Translations under genes and position numbers: made by a program
Shown: positions 48,912 to 59,809 of the stretch, piece by piece
Layout of the letters: the number at the start of each line of letters is the position of its first letter
How positions within the stretch are numbered: position 1 is the first letter of the stretch
The notes under the pieces: model-generated
Told to the model about the DNA's origin: nothing
Seen by the model: the letters and a program-made list of their open reading frames with translations, nothing else
Database searches by the model: none
Assembly: GCF_016862955.1 (NCBI RefSeq)
Contig: NZ_BONY01000006.1
Location: 62,001 to 126,000 of the forward strand
Length of the DNA stretch: 64,000 nucleotides
Source: Rhizocola hellebori
Lineage (GTDB): Bacteria; Actinomycetota; Actinomycetes; Mycobacteriales; Micromonosporaceae
Reading direction: 5' to 3'

Positions 48912-49541
48912 ATGAACACAAGCCGACCTGGACGACGTCTGTTCCTGGTGGCGGTGGTGGCGCTGGCCGCCATCACCGCCGCGTGCACGGCGACGACTCC
49001 GCCTGAGGCCCCGGCCAGTTCCGGCCCGAGCGCCCAAGGGATTCCGCCCATGCCGGTGACCCAGTCGAAGGCCCCGCAGGTGACCGGAATCAGCGCGCCG
49101 CAGAAGCTTGGCAGCCGCGCGAAAATCACCGATTCCACCCACACCAAGCTTGTCGCCGACGCCGTAGCCGCGGTCAAGGCCGGCACTCCCACCGCGAGCT
49201 CGGTGTTCGTCGCCTACTACGGCACCCCGGACGCCAAGAAGGACAAGATTTACCTGGTGGGGGTCGACTTCAGCACCGCTTCGGTCGACCTGGAGCGCAG
49301 CCTCAATCAGACCGCGCGCGACATCCAGGGCCAGCCCTTGCTGGTGACCGAGATGCCGGTTCAGGGCGACCTGGGCGGCGAGGCGCGCTGCGGTGACGTG
49401 CAGCTTCTGGACATGCCGTCTGGGCTGTGCGGCTGGGCAGTGAAGAACTATATGGTCATCGTCCTGTGGTACAACCACGAGGCCGGCGATCTGGTGAAGG
49501 AGCTGGCCGCGATCCGCGGGGCGGTCGAAACCAAGTCTTAG
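48912..49541 (+). CDS. Lipoprotein, paralogue B
   Basis: The 209-residue protein has a lipoprotein signal with lipobox ITAAC (Cys25), a Pro/Thr/Ser-rich linker and an outer domain ending in RCGDVQLLDMPSGLCGW and VLWYNHEAGDLVKELAAIR, matching paralogue A. ATG 48912 follows GGGGGAGAG. A promoter-like AGACTGC-TGTCCTTTGG lies 42 bases upstream of the ATG, similar to that of paralogue A. Function unknown. Confidence 0.78.
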   Translation: MNTSRPGRRLFLVAVVALAAITAACTATTPPEAPASSGPSAQGIPPMPVTQSKAPQVTGISAPQKLGSRAKITDSTHTKLVADAVAAVKAGTPTASSVFVAYYGTPDAKKDKIYLVGVDFSTASVDLERSLNQTARDIQGQPLLVTEMPVQGDLGGEARCGDVQLLDMPSGLCGWAVKNYMVIVLWYNHEAGDLVKELAAIRGAVETKS

Positions 49542-49705
49542 CGAGCCGCGACAGCGGTCGGTAGTGCTTGTGCCACCCCATGCAACAGCCAATCGGTGGA
49601 TGTATCTTCGCCAAGCCGGTGATCGCGAACAACTGATTGGAACGGAATGCCCAGCTCATCGCAGGGAAAAAAGCCGAATTGAGGGTTCTGAAGAGCCGCC
49701 TGAGG

Positions 49706-49734
49706 TTGAGGCTGCCCAGGCCACCACCTAGGCT
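49706..49734 (+). promoter_or_regulatory. Predicted promoter of mltG-like gene
   Basis: TTGAGG (49706-49711) and TAGGCT (49729-49734) are separated by exactly 17 bases, a good housekeeping-sigma match. They lie 35 bases upstream of the ATG, followed by a GGAGG ribosome binding site. Confidence 0.65.
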
Positions 49735-49768
49735 CTAGCGAAACGTGCGACCTGCCGGAGGGCCATAG

Positions 49769-51316
49769 ATGATGATGAACGACCTCGACTTCGCCTACGA
49801 AGACGATGATCGTAATCGGCATCGCCGTCGCCGGCGAGAGGCTGGTGTGCCAGTGCAGCAATGGAACAGCCAACCACAGCAACCGGGTTGGGGGTATCCG
49901 AACGGCGCGCCGCAAAACCCACATTACGGTTACCCGCCGCCAAACCAGCCCGGATGGGGTCAGCAGCCCGCCTACGAGCCGGGTTATGGGCAGGGCTACG
50001 GACAGGGTTATGGCACCGGATACGACCCCAACTACGGTGGCCAGCCCGGATATCCCGGCTACGACCAGCCCTACGGACCCGAATACGACCAGGGCTACGA
50101 CCCGGGTTATCAGCAAGACCCGAACGGACATGTCTACGGCGGCGGCAACACTCCCACCCAGACCCGTAGCGGAAGCAAGAAAAAGAAGAAAAAGAAGAAG
50201 AAGGGCAAGGGCTTCCTGATAGCCATGGCTGTCGTCCTGCTGATCTGCGGCGGCGGCGGATACTTCGGCTATTCGAAGGTGGCCGAAATGCTGACCACCC
50301 CCGACTTCGAAGGCGAGGGTCAGGGCGAGGTCACCATCGAGATCAAGAATGGCGCCAGCGGCACGCAGATGGCCAAGGTGCTCTTCGACGCCGGCGTCAT
50401 CAAGAGCGCGAAGGCCTTCGTCGAGGCCTGCGACCGCAATCGCGACGACGCGGACAGGATCCAGCCGGGCACCTACAAGCTGCGCAAGGAGATGAGCGCG
50501 GCCGCCGCGATGGCCCTGCTGCTCAAACCGGAGAGCCGCGTCAAAGCGGGAATCACCATTCCCGAGGGCTTGAGCACCTTCAAGATCTACAAGCTGCTGG
50601 CGGAGAAGCTCAAGCTGCCGGAGGCCGACTTCAAGGCCGCCGCGGCCGACCCGGTGGCGCTTGGCGTGCCGGAGAGCTGGTTCGTGCGTAAGGACGGCAA
50701 GACCAGCACGACGCGTTCCATCGAGGGCTTCCTCTTCCCCGACACCTACGAGTTCCCGCCCAAGGCGACCGCCAAGGCCGTGCTCGAGGTCATGGTCAAG
50801 CGGTTCATGGACGTCGCCAAGCAGATCGGCTTCGTGGAGAAGTTCGCCAGCAACGCCAAGGTTTCGCCGTATCAGGGTTTGATCGTCGCCTCGCTGGCTC
50901 AGGCCGAAGCGGGTAACAAAGACGATCTGGGCAAAGTGGCGCGGGTCGCCTATAACAAGGTGTACCTGCGCAAACCCGAGCAGAGCTGTGCATGCCTCCA
51001 GTTCGACGTGACGGTCAACTACTCGCTCGAGCTCAAGGGACTGCCGCCCAAGGCCTCCAAGGACTTCACCCAAAAAGAGCTGACCGACCCGGCCAACCCG
51101 TACAACCGCAACGCCAACGGTCTGGTGCCCACCCCCATCAACAATCCGGGCAAACTGGCGCTGGAAGCCGCGGCCAGCCCGACCGAGGGCAAGTGGTACT
51201 ACTTCGTGGCCATCAACAAAGACGGCCACTCCAAGTTCTCCGAGACCTACACGCAGTTCTGCAAGGACAACGAGGAAGCTGTGCGCAACGGCGTCCTCGC
51301 CTCCAGCTCCTGCTGA
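49769..51316 (+). CDS. Endolytic murein transglycosylase MltG-like with disordered tail
   Basis: The 515-residue protein begins with an acidic start, an RRRR patch and a Tyr/Gly/Pro/Gln-rich disordered tail (residues 33-125, repeats such as GYGQGYGQGY), then nine lysines (137-145) and a membrane helix (149-168). The outer part has a LysM-like region and the YceG domain; SLAQAEAGNKDDLGKVARV carries the conserved Glu380. MltG cuts new glycan strands at growth sites. Unlike the usual ruvX-mltG-aroE order it is alone here. ATG 49769 has GGAGG upstream and a strong hairpin follows the stop. Confidence 0.88.
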   Translation: MMMNDLDFAYEDDDRNRHRRRRREAGVPVQQWNSQPQQPGWGYPNGAPQNPHYGYPPPNQPGWGQQPAYEPGYGQGYGQGYGTGYDPNYGGQPGYPGYDQPYGPEYDQGYDPGYQQDPNGHVYGGGNTPTQTRSGSKKKKKKKKKGKGFLIAMAVVLLICGGGGYFGYSKVAEMLTTPDFEGEGQGEVTIEIKNGASGTQMAKVLFDAGVIKSAKAFVEACDRNRDDADRIQPGTYKLRKEMSAAAAMALLLKPESRVKAGITIPEGLSTFKIYKLLAEKLKLPEADFKAAAADPVALGVPESWFVRKDGKTSTTRSIEGFLFPDTYEFPPKATAKAVLEVMVKRFMDVAKQIGFVEKFASNAKVSPYQGLIVASLAQAEAGNKDDLGKVARVAYNKVYLRKPEQSCACLQFDVTVNYSLELKGLPPKASKDFTQKELTDPANPYNRNANGLVPTPINNPGKLALEAAASPTEGKWYYFVAINKDGHSKFSETYTQFCKDNEEAVRNGVLASSSC

Positions 51317-51330
51317 TTCCCCGCTTCCCC

Positions 51331-51362
51331 AGCGGCCCGCGACCACCAGGTCGCGGGCCGCT
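51331..51362 (+). terminator. Terminator after mltG-like gene
   Basis: AGCGGCCCGCGAC at 51331-51343 pairs with GTCGCGGGCCGCT at 51350-51362 (13 perfect pairs, six-base loop), followed by TTTCG. It begins 15 bases after the stop. Confidence 0.9.
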
Positions 51363-51472
51363 TTCGCGAGCCTGCGTCCACCCGTTGTCCAGAGATCCTT
51401 GTCTAACTTGCTTGAGACCGGCTGGCCGCCCTTGCCCCCGGCCAGCCGTTCAGTGCGTTGGGAGGCACCGCG

Positions 51473-52378
51473 ATGACTGCGGAGACGACGATCCCGGACC
51501 TTGTCCTGGCCGGTGACGCCACCTTTGAGGAGGCGGCGTATCTGTTGCTCTACAAGCACATCCCCAAACGTTCCGAGCTGATCGCCTTCCGCACGCGGCT
51601 GGCCAAAGCCAGAACGTTGCCACTGCAAGTGATCGAGTTGATCCGGATCCTGCGCCACGCGCGGCCGATGACGGTGCTTCGCACCGCGATCTGCGCGCTG
51701 GGCGCGGTGCAGGAGCAGAAGGCCGATCGCGCTGAGCGCATCGACGCACGGGAACGGCTTTTCGCCCGGCTGCCGGTCATCATCGCGACACACCACGCAT
51801 TCCGCTTGGGGCTGCCTTTGCCGGTACCCGACACAGGATTTGGTTATTCAAGAAACCTGTTGGCCATGCTCGGCCTGGAGCACGACGAGCGCAGGGCGCA
51901 CCTGACCGATCTGCTGTTGATCACCCAGGCCGAGAGCGGCGCCGGCGCGGCGGCTTTCACTGCGCGGGTGGTGGCCAAGACCCAGGCGGACGTGTATTCG
52001 GCGATCAGCTCCGCGGTCGGCGCCCTCGACGGCCTGACCAAGGGCCCCACCGAGCGGTTCCTGGCGATGGTGGACGAGATCGGCGAGCCCGCCCGGGTCG
52101 AGGAGTACCTCCGGGCGAAACGGATCCCGGCCTTCGCCAACGAGGATCCCAGGGCTCGCCATATCAAGGCGGCCACCCAGGAGCTCGGGCCGACGCCCAC
52201 CCTGGCGATCCTGGAGGAGCTGGCCCGTTTCGGCGCCGACCCGGGGATCAACGGTTACGCCATCGCGCTCGCGCAGCGCCTGGGACTGCTCGACGACCTG
52301 GTGGTGCCGCTGTCGGCGGTGTCGCGCGTCGCGGGCTGGCTGGCCGACATCGATGACGAGCTGGGAGGGGCGGCATGA
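51473..52378 (+). CDS. Citrate-synthase-like protein lacking catalytic residues
   Basis: The 301-residue protein aligns with bacterial citrate synthases (about 370-430 residues): FTARVVAKTQADVYSAISSAVGAL matches their FTARVVASTGADxxxAxxxAVGAL, and VSRVAGWLADID matches the CARVAGWSAHV end. But the three acid/base sites are gone: the His of ADHxxNAST/AEHGLN is replaced in TQAESGAGA, the LHGGA His in GLTKGP, and the GHRVY His in RIPAFANEDPRA. The acyl-CoA Asp near the end also has no counterpart. It is therefore probably non-enzymatic. ATG 51473 follows GGGAGG. It is coupled to the next gene. Confidence 0.82.
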   Translation: MTAETTIPDLVLAGDATFEEAAYLLLYKHIPKRSELIAFRTRLAKARTLPLQVIELIRILRHARPMTVLRTAICALGAVQEQKADRAERIDARERLFARLPVIIATHHAFRLGLPLPVPDTGFGYSRNLLAMLGLEHDERRAHLTDLLLITQAESGAGAAAFTARVVAKTQADVYSAISSAVGALDGLTKGPTERFLAMVDEIGEPARVEEYLRAKRIPAFANEDPRARHIKAATQELGPTPTLAILEELARFGADPGINGYAIALAQRLGLLDDLVVPLSAVSRVAGWLADIDDELGGAA

Positions 52379-53796
52379 CCGACGTGGCCCTGTTCCTGGA
52401 GGACGCGGGCCTGTTCTCGCCTGAGATCATCGAGCGGCTGGCCACCAAGGAGCGTTACTACGCCGGGGTGAATCCGGGCGACTCGAATGTCCAAGTAGGA
52501 CGGTTACTCGACGCGGTCCGGCATCACGAGTGGCTGCAGCCGATGCGCAGCGGGCGCATCGGCAACTGGGCCTCGATCTGGTCCGGCCGCTCTCCGCTGC
52601 TGGCCTACAACCGGGCTGCCACGGCCGACCTCGGCGTGGCCCGGCCGGTGATCCACTCGTTGACCCGCACCGAAACCAGCGATCTGAGCGCGGGCGACAC
52701 CGTGTACCGGCCCGGCTCGGTCTATCAAAGCGGCGTGCTGCAGTCGCTCGTGCTCACCTCGCCGCTGGTGGGCTGGCAGGACCTGGATCCGCGGCTGCCC
52801 CGCTTCGTGCCGTGGACCTGGGGCCGCATCGGGGTCGGTCCGGTCAACCTGGTGCATCTGCACGGCGAACAGACCCGGCTGCACGCGCCGGTGTCCGTGC
52901 TCGACGAGGGCGACCTGTTCTGGCAGCACCACGCCCTGGTAAGGCAATGGCTGACCCGGTTGTGGGACAAGGCGGCCGACGAGTCCGCCGGTGGCGACAT
53001 CACCTGGCTGTTCGGGCGGGGGGTGCGGCGCGACGCCTCGATTTGCCCGCTGCGGGTGCGCCGCGACGGCTCGGTCTTCGTCCAGTCCGCCGACGAGGGG
53101 GTGACCTGGGAGAAGATCGGAGAGGCTGAGCTGCTCACGGATCGCTGCCTGCTGCCCTATCAGGTGGTGGCCCAAGCGGACATCGCGGAAACCTTGGTGC
53201 GCCGCGCTCCCGAGGTCACTCCGCTGCTGTCGACGCGGCTGGGCAAGGCTCTCATCGGCTACCTGGGCGCCTCTTCGCCGGGCGCAGCCGCCGATCCCTA
53301 CTCGCAGCCGGTGCCCTTCGCCATGCTGGTGGAGTGGGGCGCGCTGAATCAGGGCGGGTTCCCGCCGGTGCGGCCGGGGGCCTTTGCCGGCAAGGGATAT
53401 CAGCAGCTGACCAGGCTGACCGTGACCGCGCTGGCGCAGGCAAATGATCTGCCCGCGCTGGCCTACGTGATGCTGCCGCTCGCGCCGCTCATTCTGATGC
53501 CCTCGACCGCCAAGCCGCTCGATGTGGCCTGGCTGGCACCCTTCTTCCATCGGCTGGGCACACTGCCCGACGACGCCACGTTCGACGAGGCGGTGGCGGT
53601 GTTCCAGCAATGGGATCGCGCCGACGCGGTTTCCGGCTTCTACCGCGGCAAGTTCAGCGGCAAGACCTCGGTGGCGCCGCACGGGCGGGGCGAGGTGGCC
53701 GCCCAGACCATCGAGCAGGTCGAGGTCCGGGCGCTCACTTTGCGGCAGGCAGGGCTGGCCGTGGCCACCCTTTTCAACGCGTGGTCAGAGAACTGA
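52375..53796 (+). CDS. Hypothetical protein coupled to the citrate-synthase-like gene
   Basis: The 473-residue soluble protein has no recognised domain. It begins with a helical, acidic N-terminus (FLEDAGLFSPEIIERL), contains several Trp/His motifs (HHEWLQPM, WQHHALVRQW, LWDKAADES) and a Gly/Pro-rich C-terminal third. ATG 52375 overlaps the citrate-synthase-like stop (ATGA), so the two should form a complex or pathway. Its 3' end overlaps the convergent regulator by 23 bases. Function unknown. Confidence 0.7.
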   Translation: MTDVALFLEDAGLFSPEIIERLATKERYYAGVNPGDSNVQVGRLLDAVRHHEWLQPMRSGRIGNWASIWSGRSPLLAYNRAATADLGVARPVIHSLTRTETSDLSAGDTVYRPGSVYQSGVLQSLVLTSPLVGWQDLDPRLPRFVPWTWGRIGVGPVNLVHLHGEQTRLHAPVSVLDEGDLFWQHHALVRQWLTRLWDKAADESAGGDITWLFGRGVRRDASICPLRVRRDGSVFVQSADEGVTWEKIGEAELLTDRCLLPYQVVAQADIAETLVRRAPEVTPLLSTRLGKALIGYLGASSPGAAADPYSQPVPFAMLVEWGALNQGGFPPVRPGAFAGKGYQQLTRLTVTALAQANDLPALAYVMLPLAPLILMPSTAKPLDVAWLAPFFHRLGTLPDDATFDEAVAVFQQWDRADAVSGFYRGKFSGKTSVAPHGRGEVAAQTIEQVEVRALTLRQAGLAVATLFNAWSEN

Positions 53797-54718
53797 CGGC
53801 GTCGTCGGCGTTTTCGGTCTCGGTTTCGTCGTCGAGGAAATCTGTGCTCGGCGACTCGATGGCCAGCTCGTCGTCGAAGTCGTCACCGAATTCGGAGTCG
53901 AACTCGTCCTCCGGCTCGACGCGTCCCGGCGTGTTCGCACTGGCGATCACCGGATAGGCGGCGGTCATGCTGTTGGAGTTGGCCAGCTCGCGCAGTGGCT
54001 TCTCCGCTTCGGCCGCCTGGGCCTGCGCCGCCGCCTCCTCCAGCTTGTCCTGGATGAGGTTGGTCAGCTTGCGCATGATCACGGCTGGTTTGGGCGCCGG
54101 GATCCCTTCGTCGGGCTGCAGCAGCGCGTCGCGTTCCTCGGTGAGCGAACGTCCCCACAGGCTGGCGGCCGCCGCGATCACCACGATCTCGGGCACTTCG
54201 AGTTTCTTGGCCAGCTTCGACTCGTGGGCGGTCGCGCCCTCCTCGGCCCGTTTGAGCGCCCGGATGTCCACGTCGCCGAGGTTGGCGCGGGTGATCTCCC
54301 GCATCTTCTCGGCCGCGGCCGCGGCTGCGCTCTGCTCCGCCGCCAGCATCTGCGCTTCCAGCTCGGCCTTGTCAAAGTCGAGGAAGGATCGCCGGAACGG
54401 GCTCGCGGTGATGATTTCGCGAAGGTAGTAGGTGCTCAGCGTGGTGCCGGGGATCGGCTTGCCCAGGTGCAGCGAGCCTTCGCCGAGCAGGAGGTCGGAG
54501 AGGCTGACCCGGTGTTGCAGCGCCGTGGTGAGCACCAGTGGCAGGGCTATCAGCTGCTCGGCGGTGAGCGCTTTCTGCCCCCGCTCCACTGCTGACACCC
54601 AGGCTGCCGTCCACTCCAGACCGAAGTGCGTAGCGGCACGGGCCACATCTTCGTGCTGGACGCTGGTTCCGGATCGAAGTCTGCGGATATTTGTGGCGAT
54701 AAGATCACGCAGGGTCAT
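53774..54718 (-). CDS. XRE-type regulator with acidic tail
   Basis: The 314-residue protein has an N-terminal HTH (residues 1-75, from MTLRDLIATNIRRLRSG to the WVSAVERGQKAL helix pair), a helical middle rich in Ala/Glu, and a strongly acidic tail (EDEFDSEFGDDFDDEL). It may repress or activate the adjacent pair in which it converges; no operator is obvious. ATG 54718 is chosen because the HTH begins there; the ATG at 54886 would add a non-conserved segment. Confidence 0.78.
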   Translation of the reverse strand: MTLRDLIATNIRRLRSGTSVQHEDVARAATHFGLEWTAAWVSAVERGQKALTAEQLIALPLVLTTALQHRVSLSDLLLGEGSLHLGKPIPGTTLSTYYLREIITASPFRRSFLDFDKAELEAQMLAAEQSAAAAAAEKMREITRANLGDVDIRALKRAEEGATAHESKLAKKLEVPEIVVIAAAASLWGRSLTEERDALLQPDEGIPAPKPAVIMRKLTNLIQDKLEEAAAQAQAAEAEKPLRELANSNSMTAAYPVIASANTPGRVEPEDEFDSEFGDDFDDELAIESPSTDFLDDETETENADDAVSSLTTR

Positions 54719-54845
54719 GGGGTGGTTCACGACACCCCACGCTACCCAGCCTTGGCAGGCCAAGGCAATGTCATCTTTCATACCTCGTCCGGAAAGCTGA
54801 TAGCCTGACTCGCCTTGACCCATAACTCCCGGCGGAAAAGGCTCC

Positions 54846-56177
54846 ATGATCTCCCAACCCGCAGCGGCATCGCCGCATCCCAGCATGGTTAACAGACTGG
54901 GATTTCTCGATGTTCTGCGGGGAATCGCGGCATTGCTCGTCGCCCTTTATCACCTGGGAAACATGGCACTGGGCTCGCCGCAATTCTGGTGGGTCTCGCA
55001 CAGCCTGCTCAACTTCGGCAGCTTCGGCGTGATGCTCTTCTTCATCGTCAGCGGCTTCATCATTCCCGCCTCGCTGGAAAGGCGCGGCTCGCTGGTCGAG
55101 TTCTGGATCGGGCGTTTCTTCCGGCTGGTACCGCTGTTCTGGCTGCTGTCGGGCACGGTGGCTGTGCTCTGGTCGCTCGGTCTGTTCAGCCTGCCCGATT
55201 GGATCTTCAAGTACCCGTGGGTGGTGCTGATCGGCAACGCGACGCTGCTGACCAACTTCATCGGGGCGCCGCATCTGCTCTCACCGGCCTGGACCCTGCC
55301 CTTCGAGATCTGCTTCTACGCGCTGACCTCGGTTCTGTTCGTCACCAAGTTCCGCAAGGCCTCAGCGGGCATCGCGCTGTTCCTCGGTGCCTTCGCGCTG
55401 TTCGCCGCGGACACCTTCCTCACCGATTCGGCGCTGACCCCGCAGGCCGCCAGCGACCCCAACCACGTGGGTAACCCGGTCCGGGTGCTGGTGATCGCCG
55501 GGATGGTCGCCGGAATCGCCGCCATATTCGCTGTCAACCGCAAGATGGCCCTCTATGCGGGCCTCGTCGGCTTCGTCGCGGTGATGCTCTTCCTCAACCG
55601 GTCATGGCCGCTGTACCAGGCCGTGATCTTCCTGTCGCTGATGTTCACCGGGACGGTGATCTTCCGGGCTTCCAGCGGGCAGATCCCGGTCTGGGTCGCC
55701 TGGCTGACCGTGCCGGTGGTGGCCATCTGCGACACCATCGCCTTCTACCGCTATTACGTGGCCTGGGGTGAAGGGGCCGGCACCTGGCTGGGCGGCACGT
55801 GGTGGACCGAATCGGTCGCCGTATGGACGGCGATCGCGCTCTTCATGATCGCTTACGCGTTGCGTGATCGAGTGCGGTGGCCCGAGACGCTGCAGTGGCT
55901 CGGGCGCATCAGCTATTCGGTCTACCTGAGCCATTGGGCGATCATGGTGGCGGTGCCGCCGCTGCCCGTCACCGTCCCGGGCGCGCGCCCGCTCACGATG
56001 CTGATGTGGCTGGCCATCACGCTCGGGATAAGCCATCTTCTGTACACGTTCGTGGAGCTGCCCGCGCAGAAGCTGGGCCGCCGGGTGTCCCGCTGGGCGC
56101 GGGACCGCTACCGCCTCGCGCCGGCGCCCGTCATCCGGCCGCGGGTGGAACAGCCCGCAGCACATGAGCTTGTTTGA
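54846..56177 (+). CDS. Acyltransferase 3 (OafA/YrhL-like) membrane protein
   Basis: The 443-residue protein has about ten helices and the acyltransferase-3 motif FLDVLRGIAALLVALYHLGN with the conserved His near residue 38. It would transfer acetyl or other acyl groups to sugars of cell-surface glycans or to natural products. ATG 54846 is used. It overlaps the convergent methyltransferase gene by 47 bases. Confidence 0.92.
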   Translation: MISQPAAASPHPSMVNRLGFLDVLRGIAALLVALYHLGNMALGSPQFWWVSHSLLNFGSFGVMLFFIVSGFIIPASLERRGSLVEFWIGRFFRLVPLFWLLSGTVAVLWSLGLFSLPDWIFKYPWVVLIGNATLLTNFIGAPHLLSPAWTLPFEICFYALTSVLFVTKFRKASAGIALFLGAFALFAADTFLTDSALTPQAASDPNHVGNPVRVLVIAGMVAGIAAIFAVNRKMALYAGLVGFVAVMLFLNRSWPLYQAVIFLSLMFTGTVIFRASSGQIPVWVAWLTVPVVAICDTIAFYRYYVAWGEGAGTWLGGTWWTESVAVWTAIALFMIAYALRDRVRWPETLQWLGRISYSVYLSHWAIMVAVPPLPVTVPGARPLTMLMWLAITLGISHLLYTFVELPAQKLGRRVSRWARDRYRLAPAPVIRPRVEQPAAHELV

Positions 56178-56757
56178 CATCGAGGTCCTCGATGTCCCGG
56201 TTGACCGGCACTTCGTAGTCGGCGATGCGTTCGAAGCCCTCCGACGGCGCATAGGCGCGGCGCGGATCGCCCACGAGCACCAGCTCTGAGCTGCAGCGGC
56301 GAAGGAAAGCGAGCACGGCAGCGGCCATTTCCCGGCTGTAAAACACGTCCCCGGCCAGCACGACCTGCGCCGCGGGCGGCTCGTCGTCGAGGACGTCGCC
56401 CAGATGGGTCTGGACGGTCACGCCGTTGGCCGCCGCGTTGAGCTTGATGGCCTCGATCGCGTAGGGGTCGATCTCGGTGGCGAGCACGGAAGCGGCGCCG
56501 CACTGCGCGGCCGCGATGGCCACCAGCCCCGAGCCGGAGGCGAGGTCGAGCACGCTGCGGCCGCTCACCAGCTCGGGATGATCGAGCAGATAGCGCGCCA
56601 GCGCCTGACCGCCTGCCCACGCGAAGGCCCAGAAGGGAGGAGCGTCACGTTCCGATCTCTCCCACACGGGTATCACCTCATCAGCGAGATGCAGCCGGAT
56701 CGAAGGGAGAAAGCTGAGCGTGGTCAACCTGGTCTGGCCGAGCACGAATGTGTGCAT
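56131..56757 (-). CDS. SAM-dependent methyltransferase
   Basis: The 208-residue protein has the class I methyltransferase core: motif I LDLASGSGLVAIAA, acidic EIDPYAIEAIKLN and VVLAGDVFYSREM. The type resembles ETFbeta/nicotinamide N-methyltransferase-like lysine methyltransferases of the methyltransferase-16 family. ATG 56757 is chosen over 56799. It overlaps the acyltransferase by 47 bases at its 3' end. Substrate unknown. Confidence 0.88.
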   Translation of the reverse strand: MHTFVLGQTRLTTLSFLPSIRLHLADEVIPVWERSERDAPPFWAFAWAGGQALARYLLDHPELVSGRSVLDLASGSGLVAIAAAQCGAASVLATEIDPYAIEAIKLNAAANGVTVQTHLGDVLDDEPPAAQVVLAGDVFYSREMAAAVLAFLRRCSSELVLVGDPRRAYAPSEGFERIADYEVPVNRDIEDLDVKQAHVLRAVPPAAG

Positions 56758-56886
56758 GGAAACGCTCCCGGAAAACGGTACGAACACCGCAGGTGCCAAT
56801 TAGTGTGCCAAAACTCACGACTGCTCCCGCGATACCTGAGCGAACGTTTAGCGTCCCGCGAAAGACTGACTTTCGGAGGTGCTTCG

Positions 56887-59457
<2,571 letters not shown>

Positions 59458-59466
59458 TCTCTATCG

Positions 59467-59796
59467 ATGGGATTGCGTTGGCATGGCACAGTGGTGGCCG
59501 CCATCGATCCGGCTCGGCTCGCCCGATGGTGGGCCGAGGTGCTCGGGGTGCGGGTGATCTACGAGAGACCCGATGTGGTGGTCCTGCCCGGGCTTCGCTT
59601 TGTGCAGACGTCTTCGGAAAAGAACGGGAAGAACCGGCTGCATCTAGAGCTTGACAGCGACGATCTTGCGGCGGACGTCGAAAAGCTGATGGACATGGGG
59701 GCGCGCCACGTGGTGGCCGCCCCCGCCAAACCCGGCTGGGTGGTGCTCGCTGATCCAGAAGGCAACGAGTTCTGCGTGCTCGCGCCCGAGCGGTAG
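59467..59796 (+). CDS. Glyoxalase-like (VOC) protein
   Basis: The 109-residue protein has a VOC half-fold: VVAAIDPARLARWWAEVLGVRV and WVVLADPEGNEFCVL are typical of Glyoxalase_6 members. Metal ligands are reduced to one His and one Glu, so it may bind ligands rather than catalyse. ATG 59467 lies nine bases after ppdK and 13 bases before dgt, so it may be part of that transcript. Confidence 0.82.
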   Translation: MGLRWHGTVVAAIDPARLARWWAEVLGVRVIYERPDVVVLPGLRFVQTSSEKNGKNRLHLELDSDDLAADVEKLMDMGARHVVAAPAKPGWVVLADPEGNEFCVLAPER

Positions 59797-59809
59797 TAAC
59801 GTCAGTAAG

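Noticed and set aside
49538-51796. 752-codon open frame on the minus strand
   Set aside because: It is fully antisense to the MltG-like gene and its neighbours, has no domain, and its composition (repeated Val/Gly/Leu/Arg) is the usual antisense shadow of a high-GC gene.
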